From Diphasiastrum complanatum (taxonomy: Eukaryota > Streptophyta > Lycopodiopsida > Lycopodiales > Lycopodiaceae): DNA of 64,000 bases. Location of the stretch: NCBI GenBank assembly GCA_029204225.1, contig CM055111.1, forward strand, positions 21,446,639 to 21,510,638, given 5' to 3'. Within the stretch, counting starts at the first letter, position 1. Every line of letters starts with the position of its first letter. A program made the position numbers and the translations under genes. Below are positions 48,093 to 59,838 of the stretch, piece by piece. The notes under the pieces are model-generated. The model did not search any database. It was not told the origin of the DNA and saw nothing but the letters and a program-made list of their open reading frames with translations.

Positions 48093-50671
48093 CTCCCCCT
48101 TAATGTTTACATTGTCTAGAGCTATGCATAACAAAAGTATGCATGTATCTTCCATGAAGCCCATGTAATGAAGATCCTCAATTCTGATGTAGAATTCATG
48201 ATCAAATCTGATCTCAATGTCTTCATTACGCGATGTAGAACTTCCTTCGTATGATATAGAATTTCCTTTGAATGTCGATCCTTTTCGTATGAACCTGCTT
48301 CATATGACTTCTCAATGTCTTGCTTTGGTCTTCATGTCTCTTTAGTGTATATGTGTGACTACCATGAGTTCAACATATCACCCGATTCCTTGACTTCCTT
48401 TGAATCAAAGAACTTTGACTCCCCCTGAATCAAATAATGTAGACATGATAACTTTTGCCTTAACCTTGAGAACTTTGCTTGAAGATTGACTCCCTTGTTC
48501 TCTTTGAACATCTTTCAAGCTACCACAAATGTAAGGATCTCCCCAATATTCATAAAGAAAAAATAATCCTCTTTGTTTACAGTAACACCATCATGATAAC
48601 CATAAGTAGGAAATAGATCTACAAATGTCAACATCAAATCTCATACATCAACACCCACTCTAGAAACCTTTACTTCATTAAGTAGACGGCTCCACTTGTG
48701 TCGATTCCTTGAATTGAACCAATTTCAATTCTCATGGTACTCTCATAAGTTACTGCTTGTGATGAACTTGATGGACTTTAGTTGAACTACTCCCCCTGGA
48801 TGTACGCTTCATGTTTGCATTCCAACCACTCTCTCCAAATTGAATAGAGTATCATCCATGAACCAAACCAAATATGCAAGTAAAAGAGCATCCCCAATAG
48901 AAAGATAAATGTATACAATACTTCCTCACACAAAGTACCTGATACTGTCCTTCAAATACTTTCTCACACAAAGTACTTGACATGATCTTTTCCATGGAAT
49001 CTCTTACCTCTATCTCACACACTGAGTCACTTGCACCAAACAACTTTCCAACCTAGAAAGCATTTCATCATGATATTTATTCTGACACTTTGTCATATGC
49101 AAACTTGGTGTACGTCCATCTTTAACCATGTTGTTTTTCTTGAAGCTAAACAACAACCTGTACTGTTGATTTTCAACGGCTAATCAACTACCTTGGCTTC
49201 CCAATCTTATAACAAAATCTACCACATGACAAAACATGAACTTGGATAGATTCTAGAACTTTTCTCCAACACAAAATAGAATTGATCTCACTTAGTACCA
49301 CCACATGAACAATCAACTATGACTTGGATGGTATCCAGGAATTACATGACAACCACAACAAGCAATCACTTCGATTACTCATAAATCTGAATTGATATTA
49401 GTTCAGATAAACAAGAAAGTTTCTACAACATAACCAGGTTACTATGACTTGAATAGAAACCAAACCGACACAACATAGATTGCCACCATGATAAGAAACT
49501 GTGAAAACATCCCCTTGAATATCGATTTACCTATGTAGACTCATAGTCTATACTTCTTATGCAACTCCCTCTTAAGAGTTTGCACCTTTGTCGATTTCAA
49601 CCTCGACAAAACCTTGTCAATCTTAGAACCTTTGAAGTTGACCTTCCTTCAATATGCTTGTTGGTAGCCGCTTTTTGTAGCTTCAGCATCACCTTGATCG
49701 CTGATTGTCTTCCCCTACCATCTCTTTTTTTCCAAGTAGAGTTTCCTTTCCCTGTTCCATTTTGTGACGAACCTTGTTCTGATTACTCTTGTGAATCCCT
49801 TCTTCACCTTGCACCTGATTGCAAACAACTCCTAGTCGTATTGCCGATCCTTACTCCTGAGACCTCCTTAAGCATGCATCAAGGTTCTTTCCCTTCTTAA
49901 ACAACAATAATCGACAATTTGTAGTGATCCACTTGAGTATGCTCCAAATTTCTCTTAGAAATCTGTAACTAACCACAACCAATAACATGCATCCTTGCAT
50001 GCAACCCAAACTAGGTTTGTATTTGGTCTTTGATGTCTCCACTTTCGAACTTTCGCTTGATTCGAATTTTCTGCCTGTGAATTTTGTCCTTCAGATGTTT
50101 GAGCTGCCTTCAAACTCTTGTCCTTTGAACTTAGCCCTGTTCAAACCTTCTTGTCCTGATTTTCACCTGATCCTTGAACAACATGCAGACATGGCCTTTT
50201 CAAGATTCCTCGCTGATTTCAAAGACAAGCAGCCCAAGTGCTATGCACACCTCCATTGGAGTCCCCAGACATGCGTCCCGACATATCACAAACTGTTGTG
50301 GAATCCAATAGCTTTCCCTATTCTTGCAGCGATTAATTTTGATGAATTTTCAGCACTCCTATGACCTGTGAACCAGCTGCGATCTGACTTGTCTGTCCAT
50401 CAACGATCTGAAATCTGAACCTGTCCATCAGTGATCTGAAATCTGACTTTCAGAGATCTGAACTCTGCTACTTTCAACGATCTGACTTGCTATTTTCCAG
50501 CGAACTATTCCAGCGATTTTCCATCTGATCAGTAGCGAATAATTCCAGAAATGACCTGCTAATTTGCGACCTCCAACTGCAACAAACTGATCTGCAAACA
50601 GCAATCAGATCTGATCCTGAAATCTGAGGGAGATTCCATAATCTCCTCCTTGTAGCTCAGCTCCTCCTTGT
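48093..50671 (-). other. Non-coding internal region of the LARD-like element
   Basis: It is rich in CTTGA/TTCATATGA-type strings and CAGCGATCTGAAATCTGA repeats (50375-50480). Frames up to 125 codons occur (49987-50364, +) but none has a recognisable domain. Several GATCTGA repeats near 50390-50620 lie close to the end that holds the primer-binding site. Confidence 0.65.
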
Positions 50672-51122
50672 AGTTATGAACGTAGCCACGGCTGATCTAG
50701 ATTTAGTCTATGAAAGCATCACATAAGCAAGACTTAACCCTAGAAAGCAGGAGAGAGAAAGCTTAAAGAGACTAAAGAAGGAGATCATATCATAAGCCAA
50801 GTAACAAATGACACAGAATCCCTACTTATAGCCAAGAGAAAGCCCTAAAAGGAAGCTTCCAATGGCTAGGGCCAAACTGAGAGGGAAAATAGTGCGCCCT
50901 CCAAGAAGGCCCCCACTCTCAGTAATATGACCAAATAACCAATATAGTGAATCATAGGGCCCAAGGCCAATAATATGGTCTAAATGTCAATAATAGGGCC
51001 CGAGGCCAACCATATAGTCTAAATGTCAAATAATGAATAAAAAAAGGGCCCAAAGCCTGCTTATGCATAAGTAAAGTAAATGTAAATGGACATGGCGAAT
51101 GTAATGAGCCGAGTCCATAACT
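50672..51122 (-). repeat. 3' LTR of gypsy element 2
   Basis: 451 bp, with the same AGTTA...TAACT ends as element 1 and shared blocks (GAGGGAAAATAGTGCGCCCT and AGGGCCC.AGGCCA). Confidence 0.9.
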
Positions 51123-51149
51123 CTCCCCGACACAAAAATAAGACCCAAC

Positions 51150-54100
51150 TGCCATAAAGGATTGGATCAAGTAACAGCAAGCCCTGGAGGATCAACTGGA
51201 ACAACATCTGGTGTAGTAACAACTGGAGCAACAGTTGATGTAGAGGAATCAACAAGTGCGGCCTCCTCAACAGGACGACCATCCCATTGGACTAGGAACT
51301 GAATCTGCCGGCGGCGTCGACTATGATGCAAACGCACCTAAAGGATAGCGGCAGGTAATAAAGGAAAGAGATCCGGTGCAGTAGGAAACTGAGCATCATG
51401 AGGAGCATCATCCTCAATAGCAGCACGTAATAAACTGACATGGAATATATCACAGGCACATGTGGAAGCAGGAAGCTGAAGACGATATGTAACTGGACTA
51501 AGAACCTCCAATATACAATAAGGCCCATAATAACGTGGTGCAAGCTTCTCAGTAGAAGCATGGCCCTGAATAAAATGATGACGTGCAAACCGTAAGCGTA
51601 GATATACGATATCACCAACATGAAACTCAACATGACGTCGATGACGATCAACTGAAGCCTGATAACGCTGCTGGACCTGCTGCAAATGGGAACTGGCCTG
51701 GAGAATAAGCTCGCGAGCACTTGATAGAAATGTAGACAGTGTCACAGGTGTATCCTCGGGAGGAAGAGGAATACCAGGTAAAAGAGATGCATAACCATGA
51801 GATAATAAAAATGGTGCAACGCCGGTGCTGGTACTAACAGAGCTGTTATAGCTATACTCTGCCAAACATAAGTGCTGATCCCAATCCTTCCCTGAAAGAG
51901 TAACAAAATGGCGCAAATAATCCTCAAGGATCCTGTTAAGGACCTCAAACTGCCCATCAGAAGTAGAATGATAAGCAGACCCCATAAAAAGCTGTACATC
52001 CAATATACGCATAAGCTCTGTCCAGAACAATGATGTAAACTTACTATCCCGATCAAAAAGGATAGTACGAGGAAACCCATGTAGGCGAAAAATCTCTGAA
52101 AGGAACAAGCGTGCACACTGCTTTGCTGTGATAGTACTGCGGACGGGTATGAAATGTGCCTGTTTCGAGAACCTGTCAACTACCACCATACATGAATCGT
52201 GACCACGAGGGGTGCGGGGAAGGCCAATGATGAAGTCCATAGAAATATCAGTCCACTGGCGGTGAGGAATAGGCCGACTCTGAAGCAAACCAGCGGACTT
52301 AGCACGGGAGTACTTATTACGTAAGCAGAAAGGACAGGTACGAATAAGTACAACAAGCTCTTTCCTAAGGGATGGCCAATAGAAATGATCCTTAAGACGA
52401 GCATAAGACTTCTGAAAACCAAAATGACCCCCAATTGGGGACGAATGAGCATCCGACAACAACTGAGAACGAATACCCAAAGAACTAGGAATACAAAGAG
52501 AACCATAATGATAAAGACGGTGGTCAACAATGGAATAAGCCTGATGAGGTGAAGACGACATAGGTGGAGCAGAACTATAAACATCATGAAAATCAGAACA
52601 TGTAAGGTAAGCAGATGGAAGATCATCAAACCAGGAAGGGATCGTGGCAACAAGGGTATTCAATAAAGCAGGAAGTCTAGACAATGCGTCAGCAGCAGTG
52701 TTAGCAGGACCAGGACGATACAAAATAGAAAAATCAAAAGATTGTAAAAACTGCAACCAACGAAACTGACGATCACTAAGATCACGCTGGGAGAAGAGAT
52801 AACATAAGGACTGATGATCAGTAACGATATCAAAAGGAACACGGTACAGGTAATGGCGCCACTTCTTAAGAGCATAGATAATGGCAAGAAGCTCTTTCTC
52901 ATGGACAGAATAACGTTGCTCATAAGAGCGTAAACGACGCGACTCATAAGCAATAATACACTGAGACTGACGAAGCAAGGCACCCAAACCAACATTACTA
53001 GCATCGGTCTCAACAATAATTTTTGATCAAACTGTGGTAAACACAGGACAGAGGCCTTTACAACAGCACGACGAAGAGTGTCAAAGGCGAACTGACAATC
53101 AGAAGTCCAAACAAAAGCACTAGACTTCTTCAAAAGGGCATGAAGAGGGGCAGCCACAGTGGCAAAGTGAGGAACAGGACGACGAAGGTGAGTAGCGAGA
53201 CCAAGAAACATACGAACATGGTGGACATCTGTGGGAACAGGCCAATCAACGGTTGCCCGAACCTTATGAGGGTCCAAATGAATACGACCATCACAAATGA
53301 GAAATCCTAAAAACTCAATCTCAACAACAGCAAAGGAACACTTAGAAAGTTTAGCAAACAACTGGTGATGAACAAGCAATTGAAAAACAGATGAAAGATG
53401 TAACACATGCTCATCAAGAGTCTTACTAAAAACAAGAATATCATCAAAATAAACTAAAACACAACGACCAAGGAGAGGACGCATGATGTTATTCATCACA
53501 TTCTGGAACGTAGGTGACCATTAGTAACACCAAAAGGAAGAACACGAAACTCATACAAACCAAGATGGGTACGAAACGTAGTCTTGTGTTCATCCGAAGG
53601 ATGCATCCTAATCTGGTGATAGCCGGAACGTAAGTCTATCTTAGAGAAAAGATGAGAGGTGCCTAACTGGTCAAAGAGATCATCCATGTGAGGAATAGGA
53701 TACTGGTTACGGATGGTCAACTTATTGAGGGCACGATAATCAATGCAGAGGCGTTTGGAACCATCTTTCTTACTGAAAAGGAGAACAGGGGCACCAAAAG
53801 GACTGTGACTAGGAACAATAAGGCCCTGATCTAGTAAAGCAGTAATATGAAGCTCAACCTCATCACGCTCAGACTGAGACATAGGGTAAGGAGGCCAGGA
53901 GGGAGGAGCAGAACCAAGACGCAAATCAATGTGGTGGTTCACATCACGTAATGGTGGTAGCGTCGTAGGTTCTGAAAAGACAAATGCATACTGATGTAAT
54001 AAGTCAGAGATCACCTGAGGAACAGCTGCTGGAGGAGAAATAGTCACTGGAGAATCTGCTGCAGCACGCTGAACACATAATAAAGCTGCACAATGAGCCT

Positions 54101-54940
54101 TAGGTAGGTTGCGGATAAACTGCTTCCCGCTGATCAGTTGGAAATCTGCCTGAGAATCAATACCAGCAAGTGAGTGGGTCACTGCATCATGAACAAATGT
54201 CAATGTCTGCTGAGCCAGGTCCAAAGTAACCGCTCCCAATGAAGCAAACCAATCAGCACCAAGGATAAGGTCATAGCGCTCCAGAGGAATGATATAAAGA
54301 TCTGCCTGTCCAGAAAAATCACCAATGCGGTAGGATAATCCCTGAAACATCTGAGAACTAGGAAACGAGTGAGAACTGGCAACCTCGACTGTGAGAGGCT
54401 GTGGAGCAGGAATAGGTGAAGCGCGTATCCGGCTGAGAACATAACTGCTGATAAAGGAATGAGTGCTGCCGGTATCAACTAAAGCAATATACTCACGACC
54501 AGTAATGCGCACACGTAGCCGAATGGAGCGAGGACCGGCCAGGTAGCATAAGCAAGCTGAGCATGGCAAGTAGCAGGAAGTAAATCAGTAGAAGGCTCAA
54601 GAGATAGATGTCGTGGAAAATGTGACTCAGGAGCTGTAGGACGTGGAAAACCGGGTGGTGGGTTAGGTGGAAAATGAGGTCCACCGCCAAAGGAAGTAGA
54701 CGAGGATGGAAGTCCAAATGGAGACCCAAATGATGAATGAACAGGGGCTTTGCCAGGTCCATGTGGCTGTAAGGAATCAATCTGTGACTGCATAGTGGCA
54801 AAGCCGGTCTGTAGAGTGGTAAAACCGGTCATCATTTGGTCGAAATGACTACTGAGGAGAGTAAGAGAGTCACGCATATCAGCAAACTGTTCATCTAAAG
54901 GTCCGGAATGACTCGCAGGTGTAGTGGGTGAGCTAGCCAT
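51150..54940 (-). pseudogene. Gypsy element 2 gag-pol with gag core deletion
   Basis: Gag N-terminus at 54940 (coiled-coil-like SLTLLSSHFDQMMTGF, then a Pro/Phe/Gly-rich part) jumps to [10 protein letters not shown], which in element 1 follows the knuckle; the capsid core and CCHC are gone. Protease [10 protein letters not shown] is near 54485-54460. Reverse transcriptase: [19 protein letters not shown] (about 53745) and YFDDIL (53455-53438), with a one-base frameshift after FGVTNG (about 53520). A second shift lies before RNase H. From 52987 to 51341 a single 549-codon frame holds RNase H, integrase (CPFCLRNK; SMDFIIGLPR; FDRDSKF; FEVLNR) and GPYCIL. It ends in a stop (51338-51340) at the first codons of the chromodomain-like VQWDGRP segment, where element 1 has Gln. 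Confidence 0.9.
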
Positions 54941-55044
54941 GAGGAAGAAAAAGTAAGCAAGAAAAGAAATGTGCTAAACAATTGGACGAACTGAAGGAGA
55001 GGACATAAGTCGTCACAACAGGCACGCCAATGAAAAGACACAAT

Positions 55045-55180
55045 AGATAATAGGGCCCAAGGCCAACCATATAGTCTAAATGTCAAATAATGAATAAATA
55101 AAGGGCCCAAAGCCTGCTTATGCATAAAGTAAAGTAAATGTAAATGGACATGGCGAATGTAATGAGCCGAGTCCATAACT
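55045..55180 (-). repeat. 5' LTR remnant of gypsy element 2
   Basis: It matches 50987-51122 of the 3' LTR. The inner about 315 bp of the LTR, the primer-binding site and most of the leader are deleted, the leader breaking off at about 55044. Confidence 0.85.
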
Positions 55181-55372
55181 CTTGTAGCACCAGATCTTCT
55201 CACAAAGCTGCCACCGTTGTGAATGAAGATCGAAATTGAGAGCTGGCTAGGGACACCACCTGCACCTGTTTTTCTCCTTGAAGATGATGGCCAAATCAAT
55301 TCCTTGTGAATTGATTCCGTTCATTGGAATACCTCCGTGTTCTCTCGAATCTTGAACCTTGCTCTGATACCA

Positions 55373-55853
55373 TGTTAGAAAACCGACTTGATCATACAAG
55401 TAACCCAAGACAAGATTCCTATTGTTGTTAGACAACAGTCATACACATGAGAGAGAACAATAATGATGAAGAGATATACTCCAACTATGTCCCATTACAA
55501 TTGAGATAGGGCGCCAGCCTACATATATACTTTCTCTAAACTATGTGTATTGTAAAAAGCAAAAAGCAAATAGCAAAAGACAAAAAGCTAATTGCTATAT
55601 TTACTACCTATATTGGGTAAACACCCAAGATGAGTTTCTTAAGTGATAAAAGCAAATCCTATTCTAGTAGTAGTGCACCCACCTACATGCATGACTAAAG
55701 AACGAATTTACTATTAATAGTAATGACCCTAAAATATGACTTACTATAAATAGTAATGGCCCCTATAATAGCACGCAGGCATGGCCAAACTAACACTAAT
55801 TAAAATCCTAAATGATAACATTAGGGGTACTAAAGTAAACATTAACTCTAACA
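55373..55853 (-). repeat. 5' LTR of the LARD-like element
   Basis: 481 bp, TGTTAGAAAACC...ACTCTAACA on +, with the primer-binding site at its left border. Confidence 0.9.
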
Positions 55854-56283
55854 CAAGCTCGGCTTTTGTTTCTACATCGGGATCAACCCATACATTCTCT
55901 CCAATGTCCATCTCCATCTCATCATCCAAGGCCTCCTCCTCCTCAACATCATCCAACTCCTCCTCAGCCTCATCCCCACCCTTCGCTCCTGCATCCTTTG
56001 CATTGGCCTTGGCCATGGATCTAGTGGTCTTGCGTTGCCTCCTATCATGGCGTGCCAGCTCCCGATGATACTTGGAAAAGATCTCATCATCAGCTGTTGC
56101 CTCTTTGTATGCATGGCCTACTGCAGTGTCCATGGATCTAAGGCACTCCTCTATGAAGATGGGAAGAAGTTCCATTAACCAGCCAAACCTTTTGGTGGTC
56201 CACCTCATGGGGGCCAAATGCCTTGGGGTAGGTGCAAATTCAAGAAGTTCAAAGGCCAATGGCAAGTACAAGGACAAGGGCAA
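55854..56283 (-). pseudogene. Unrecognised charged ORF, 5' part of the split frame
   Basis: The minus strand reads MRWTTKRFGWLMELLPIF and ECLRSMDTAVGHAYKEA, then a basic stretch (RHDRRQRKTTRSMAKANAK) and an acidic one (EEELDDVEEEEALDDEMEMD), before the frame enters the LTR at 55853 (VDPDVETKAEL). The continuation is found at 47763-47555. The start at 56283 lies inside gypsy element 3, so the true upstream part has been lost. I do not recognise the family; the acid tail is similar in style to the hAT pseudogene end at 59839-59960. Confidence 0.45.
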
Positions 56284-58714
56284 GCTCCAGGTGGCCAGAA
56301 GGTTAAAGGGGTTGGTGCTTCAAAAGGCAAAGGGTTGTATGGGCGGGTATGGGTTAGAGTCCGTGAAGAGGATGTTCATAAAATCGCCTTCCGAACTCGA
56401 TTTGGCCACTATGAGTATCTTGTGAGGCCCTTTGGTTTAACTAATGCCCCAACTACATTCATGATGTTGATGAATGATGCGCTCAGATCGTATATGGGTA
56501 AGTTTGTTTTAAACTTTATTGATGATATTTTGACTTATAGTGCAGGTGAGGCCCAGCATGTGACCCACCTTTGGATTGTGTTGTCTACCTTGAGGGAAAA
56601 CGAATTGTTTGCTAATGCAAAAAAGAGCGAACTTTTCAAAAAGAAATTGAGTATCTAGCTCATATTGTGACTGTTGATGGAGTAAGACCAGATCCTAAGA
56701 AAGTTGTGATCGTTGCGTGCCGTATGCCAGCTGATTTGACAACATTGAAGTCTTTCCTAGGATTGGTGGTGTTTTATAGAAAATATGTTAAGATTATTCC
56801 TGTATCAGAGTACCTTTGACTGATTTAACTCAAAAGAACAAGTTTGGTGAGTGGATTGAACTGCAACAAGCAAGCTTCGATTAGTTAAAGCAAACTATCA
56901 ATGAGTGTGTCACTCTAAAAATTGTTGACCCTCTAAAACTCTATATCCTTGATATGGATGCGAGTGACATTGCTGTGGGGGCAGTGCTGATGCAGGAGGG
57001 AAGGCCTGTAGCCTTCGAGAGCAAGAAGCTCACCTTGGCACAACGAAATTATCCAACTCATGAGAAAGTAGTCCGTGCGTTAAAGGTATGGAGGCATTAT
57101 TTGTACGGATCCGAGTTTTACCTTGAGGTATTTATGCAAACAGCCCGATCTTAGAGGCCGACAGGCAAGATGGTCTGAACTTATGCAAGAATTTTAGATG
57201 GAAGTTCGATATAAGAAAGGGGCAGAAAATACAATGGATGATGCATTGTCTCAGATAGTGTATCAAATGTCATTTGTGGTCATTAAAAATGACTTGTTAG
57301 TTGAGATAAAGAAGGCTCAACTAGAGGATCCTCAGTGTAAGAGAGTGGAGCTTGAGGTGAGTCATGGCCATGCAGAGTCTCAAAAGGAGTCCTGTATTCC
57401 CTTTGCTTGCACTAATGTTTTTGTTAAGAGGAATGGCAAATTCTAGCTTGTGAGGAGCTACGTAAGAAAATCTTGCATTCTTGTCATGATAGCCCTAGTG
57501 CAGGTCATCCTGGTGTGGATAAAACTTGTGAGTTGGTCTGATGTAATTTCTGGTGGCCTAAGATTAATAAAGATGTCCATAGTTATTTGACACATTGTTT
57601 TAAGTGTCAAGTTAACAAAGTCGAAAAGATTAAAGTTTTTGGATCGTTACACCCTTTGCCTATTCCAAAGGGAAGATGGGAGAGTGTTTCGGTGGACTTT
57701 ATTACACACTTGCCTCGTACGCAGCTTCAACATGATGCCATAATGGTTGTGGTTGACATACTCACAAAAATGGCACATTTCATACCAACCCATAAAAAGA
57801 CAGATGCACCTGGGGTAACTGATCTATTTATATAACATATTCAGACTTCATGGGTTACCGTCGTCCATAGTGTCTGATAGAGATACACGCTTTACGGGTC
57901 ATTTTTGGATTGCCGTAATGGATAAGTGTGAGGTGCGGTTGAGAATGAGCAGTACTGATCACCCTGAAACGGATGGTCAAAAAAAAGAGTTAACCAAACC
58001 ATGGAGGACATGCTTAGGGCGTACGCAAGTGCTAAGCAAATGCAATGGAAAAATATTTGCCATTGTTGGAGTTTTCTTATAATGATAAAAGGAATGTTTC
58101 TCCTAAGATGAGTCCTTTTGAGCTTAACTATGGTTTTAGGCCAGCTAGTCCAATTACTGTAGGAATGCCTCATAAAGTGCCTAGTGTTGTAGACTCTCTA
58201 ACTCACATGGTACAGATGCTTGAGTCAGCCAAGAAAAATGTGAAATAGGCGATGGATCGTGCAAAGACATTTGTTGATCGGGATCGCACACCAAGAGAGT
58301 TTGAGGAAGGAGACATGACGGTTTTCCTGATTCCAAAGGACTCACCTTCTCTTAAGACAATGAAGTGCTATATAAGTTATTTTCGTGTTATTGTGGACCC
58401 TAGAAAATAGTTAAAAACTTAATGATGTTGCTTATAAACTATCGTTACCTTGGATTGTAAAGTTCATCCTGTTTTTCATGTTTCACGCTTAAAGAGAGTT
58501 TCACATGCGGGCGATAACTTGCTAACTGATCGATTTGTCTGATAGAGTATTGGACTGGAGAAAGAGATGGCTTAAAAACCATTTGATCCGTGAGTACTTG
58601 GTTGCATGGCACAGTAGACTCCTCACTGTTGCTACCTGGGAGACCGTGAACGCTTTGCATGCATAGTACCCTTATGTTACCAATGTGGACGATGTTCCTT
58701 GAGGAGGGAAGGAA
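56220..58714 (+). pseudogene. Gypsy element 3 pol relic (different lineage)
   Basis: A Lys/Gly/Gln-rich gag-like end (56220-56340) is fused to the reverse transcriptase at RVREEDVHKIAFRTRFGHYE (56358), followed by FGLTNAPTTFM, FIDDIL (56515; FIDD at the active site) and ENELFANAKKSE. RNase H: MDASDIAVGAVLMQEGRPVA (56954). Integrase: CFKCQVNK (57596), SVDFITHLPRTQ (57695), SDRDTRFTGHFW (57873) and STDHPETDGQ (57950), then FSYNDKRN and MSPFELNYGF (58050-58130). The end (HPVFHVSRLKRV, 58468) and the DDVP.EGRN tail reach 58714. Several stops and shifts separate these blocks. The 5' part is missing. Confidence 0.85.
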
Positions 58715-58990
58715 TGTCATGTACTTATAATCCTACCTCAGTATGAACACGCTGGACTTGTAAATTGTAAACATTGAAATGGCTCACATTGGCCTGTGGT
58801 GTTTTATAAGAAAATGTAAATAGCAAGTTTTGGTTAATGACCTGCTTGTATTTGGTATAGGTTATTGGGTCTTAATTTTGAGGCTACTGGACAAATCTCC
58901 TTAAAATCAGGAGAGTTGACTGGTCAATGGGACGTGTCATAAGCTCACTAGGACACTTGGTCTGTAGTGTACGAGTGACGCATATTGCCC
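58715..58990 (+). repeat. Probable 3' LTR start of gypsy element 3
   Basis: TGTCATGTACTTATAATCC begins directly after the purine-rich GAGGAGGGAAGGAA (58701-58714), in the position of polypurine tract and LTR. The right border cannot be set because no second copy exists in the window. Confidence 0.45.
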
Positions 58991-59010
58991 TACCAATGTT
59001 TCATGGGGTC

Positions 59011-59076
59011 GTTTCGTACGTCGTTTCGAAACGCGTTTGAAACGCATATGAAACGGCTAGTTCAGGTTTGAAACAG
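59011..59076. repeat. Cluster of GTTTCGAAACG palindromes
   Basis: GTTTCGTACGTCGTTTCGAAAC, then GCGTTTGAAACGC, ATGAAACGG and GGTTTGAAACAGG follow within 66 bp, ending in a T-rich tract (TTTTTAAGGGTTTTTGGG). It lies on the C-terminal side of the hAT pseudogene. Confidence 0.7.
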
Positions 59077-59838
59077 GAAATTCATTTATTTTTTTTGAAA
59101 ATGTGTTTTTAAGGGTTTTTGGGATTTACACATGTCATAGAAAGTCTAGTACCAAGTAGATACATCCAATTTCATGAGAATGCTCTAGAGAATTTAATTT
59201 CAAGAGGAGAAGCTGTGTACCCTCAGTCAATTATTGATATTGTCATGGATAGGTTATTAGGTTGCGAGCATATGTTCATGCCCATTGCCAGTACAAAGCT
59301 TATGGCCCTTGAGAAATCATGCAACATGCTCAAGTCACAACCTACAGGTGCATTCAAATTTCAGGAAGTATGCAAAGACACGACCATCATCATGATTCAT
59401 CTTTAGAGTCTTGTAACTTGTATGTACTTACTACTAAGAGAACAAGAAGTTTAGCTCGTGAGGGTTTGCATGCCCATTGGCCATTGCAATTTGCCACATG
59501 GTAGTAGGTACTCGATAACGTGCCAACAATCACACTTCTACGCACGCAACACATCACAGTCGCAAACATCTAAGAACTTCCAGAAATTATAAGTAGTAAA
59601 GCTGTAAACTATACAATGTACTGACCAATGACCATTGACAAATCACAAATCACAATTCAAGAGTCAAAAGTTTAAACTTTAGTCTTTAAAGTAAAAGCAT
59701 AAGTAACAAGAGTGTCAAGCATGGCCTCAAGGCTCAAGCCTGAGGCCCCATGAGTCATATGTGTAACTACTATAGTCTATGCTAGAGCCTAGAGTATGCC
59801 ACTATCATCCATGCTGAGTATTGAGTGGCCCCCCCCAT

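Larger units (their letters stand above)
50672..55180 (-). mobile_element. Gypsy element 2, nested in the LARD-like element
   Basis: It is bounded by the 5 bp repeat CTTGT (50667-50671 and 55181-55185). The 3' LTR is complete (50672-51122, AGTTATGAAC...TCCATAACT) with polypurine tract CTCCCCGACA complement (51123-51132). The 5' LTR is reduced to about 136 bp (55045-55180) and has lost the primer-binding site. It is related to gypsy element 1 along its whole pol and sits in the same orientation. Confidence 0.9.
47764..55853 (-). mobile_element. Non-coding LTR element (LARD-like) containing gypsy element 2
   Basis: The 5' LTR (55373-55853) is preceded on + by GCTCTGATACCA (55361-55372), the complement of a tRNA-Met primer site. 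The 3' LTR (47764-48092) is followed by CTCCCCCTTAAT, the complement of a polypurine tract. Termini are TGTTAG...TAACA, canonical. Without the nested gypsy, about 2.8 kb of internal sequence remains (48093-50671 and 55181-55372) and no gag or pol motif is found in it on either strand. Mobilisation would need proteins from another element. Confidence 0.8.

Noticed and set aside
50952-53046. Hydrophobic minus-strand frames that look like membrane proteins
   Set aside because: They are out-of-frame readings of gypsy element 2 and its LTR; no start context or homology.
55744-56283. Confident assignment of the charged ORF to hAT transposase
   Set aside because: Acidic and basic blocks alone are not diagnostic; no ACERNW or HTKRRN motif is present.
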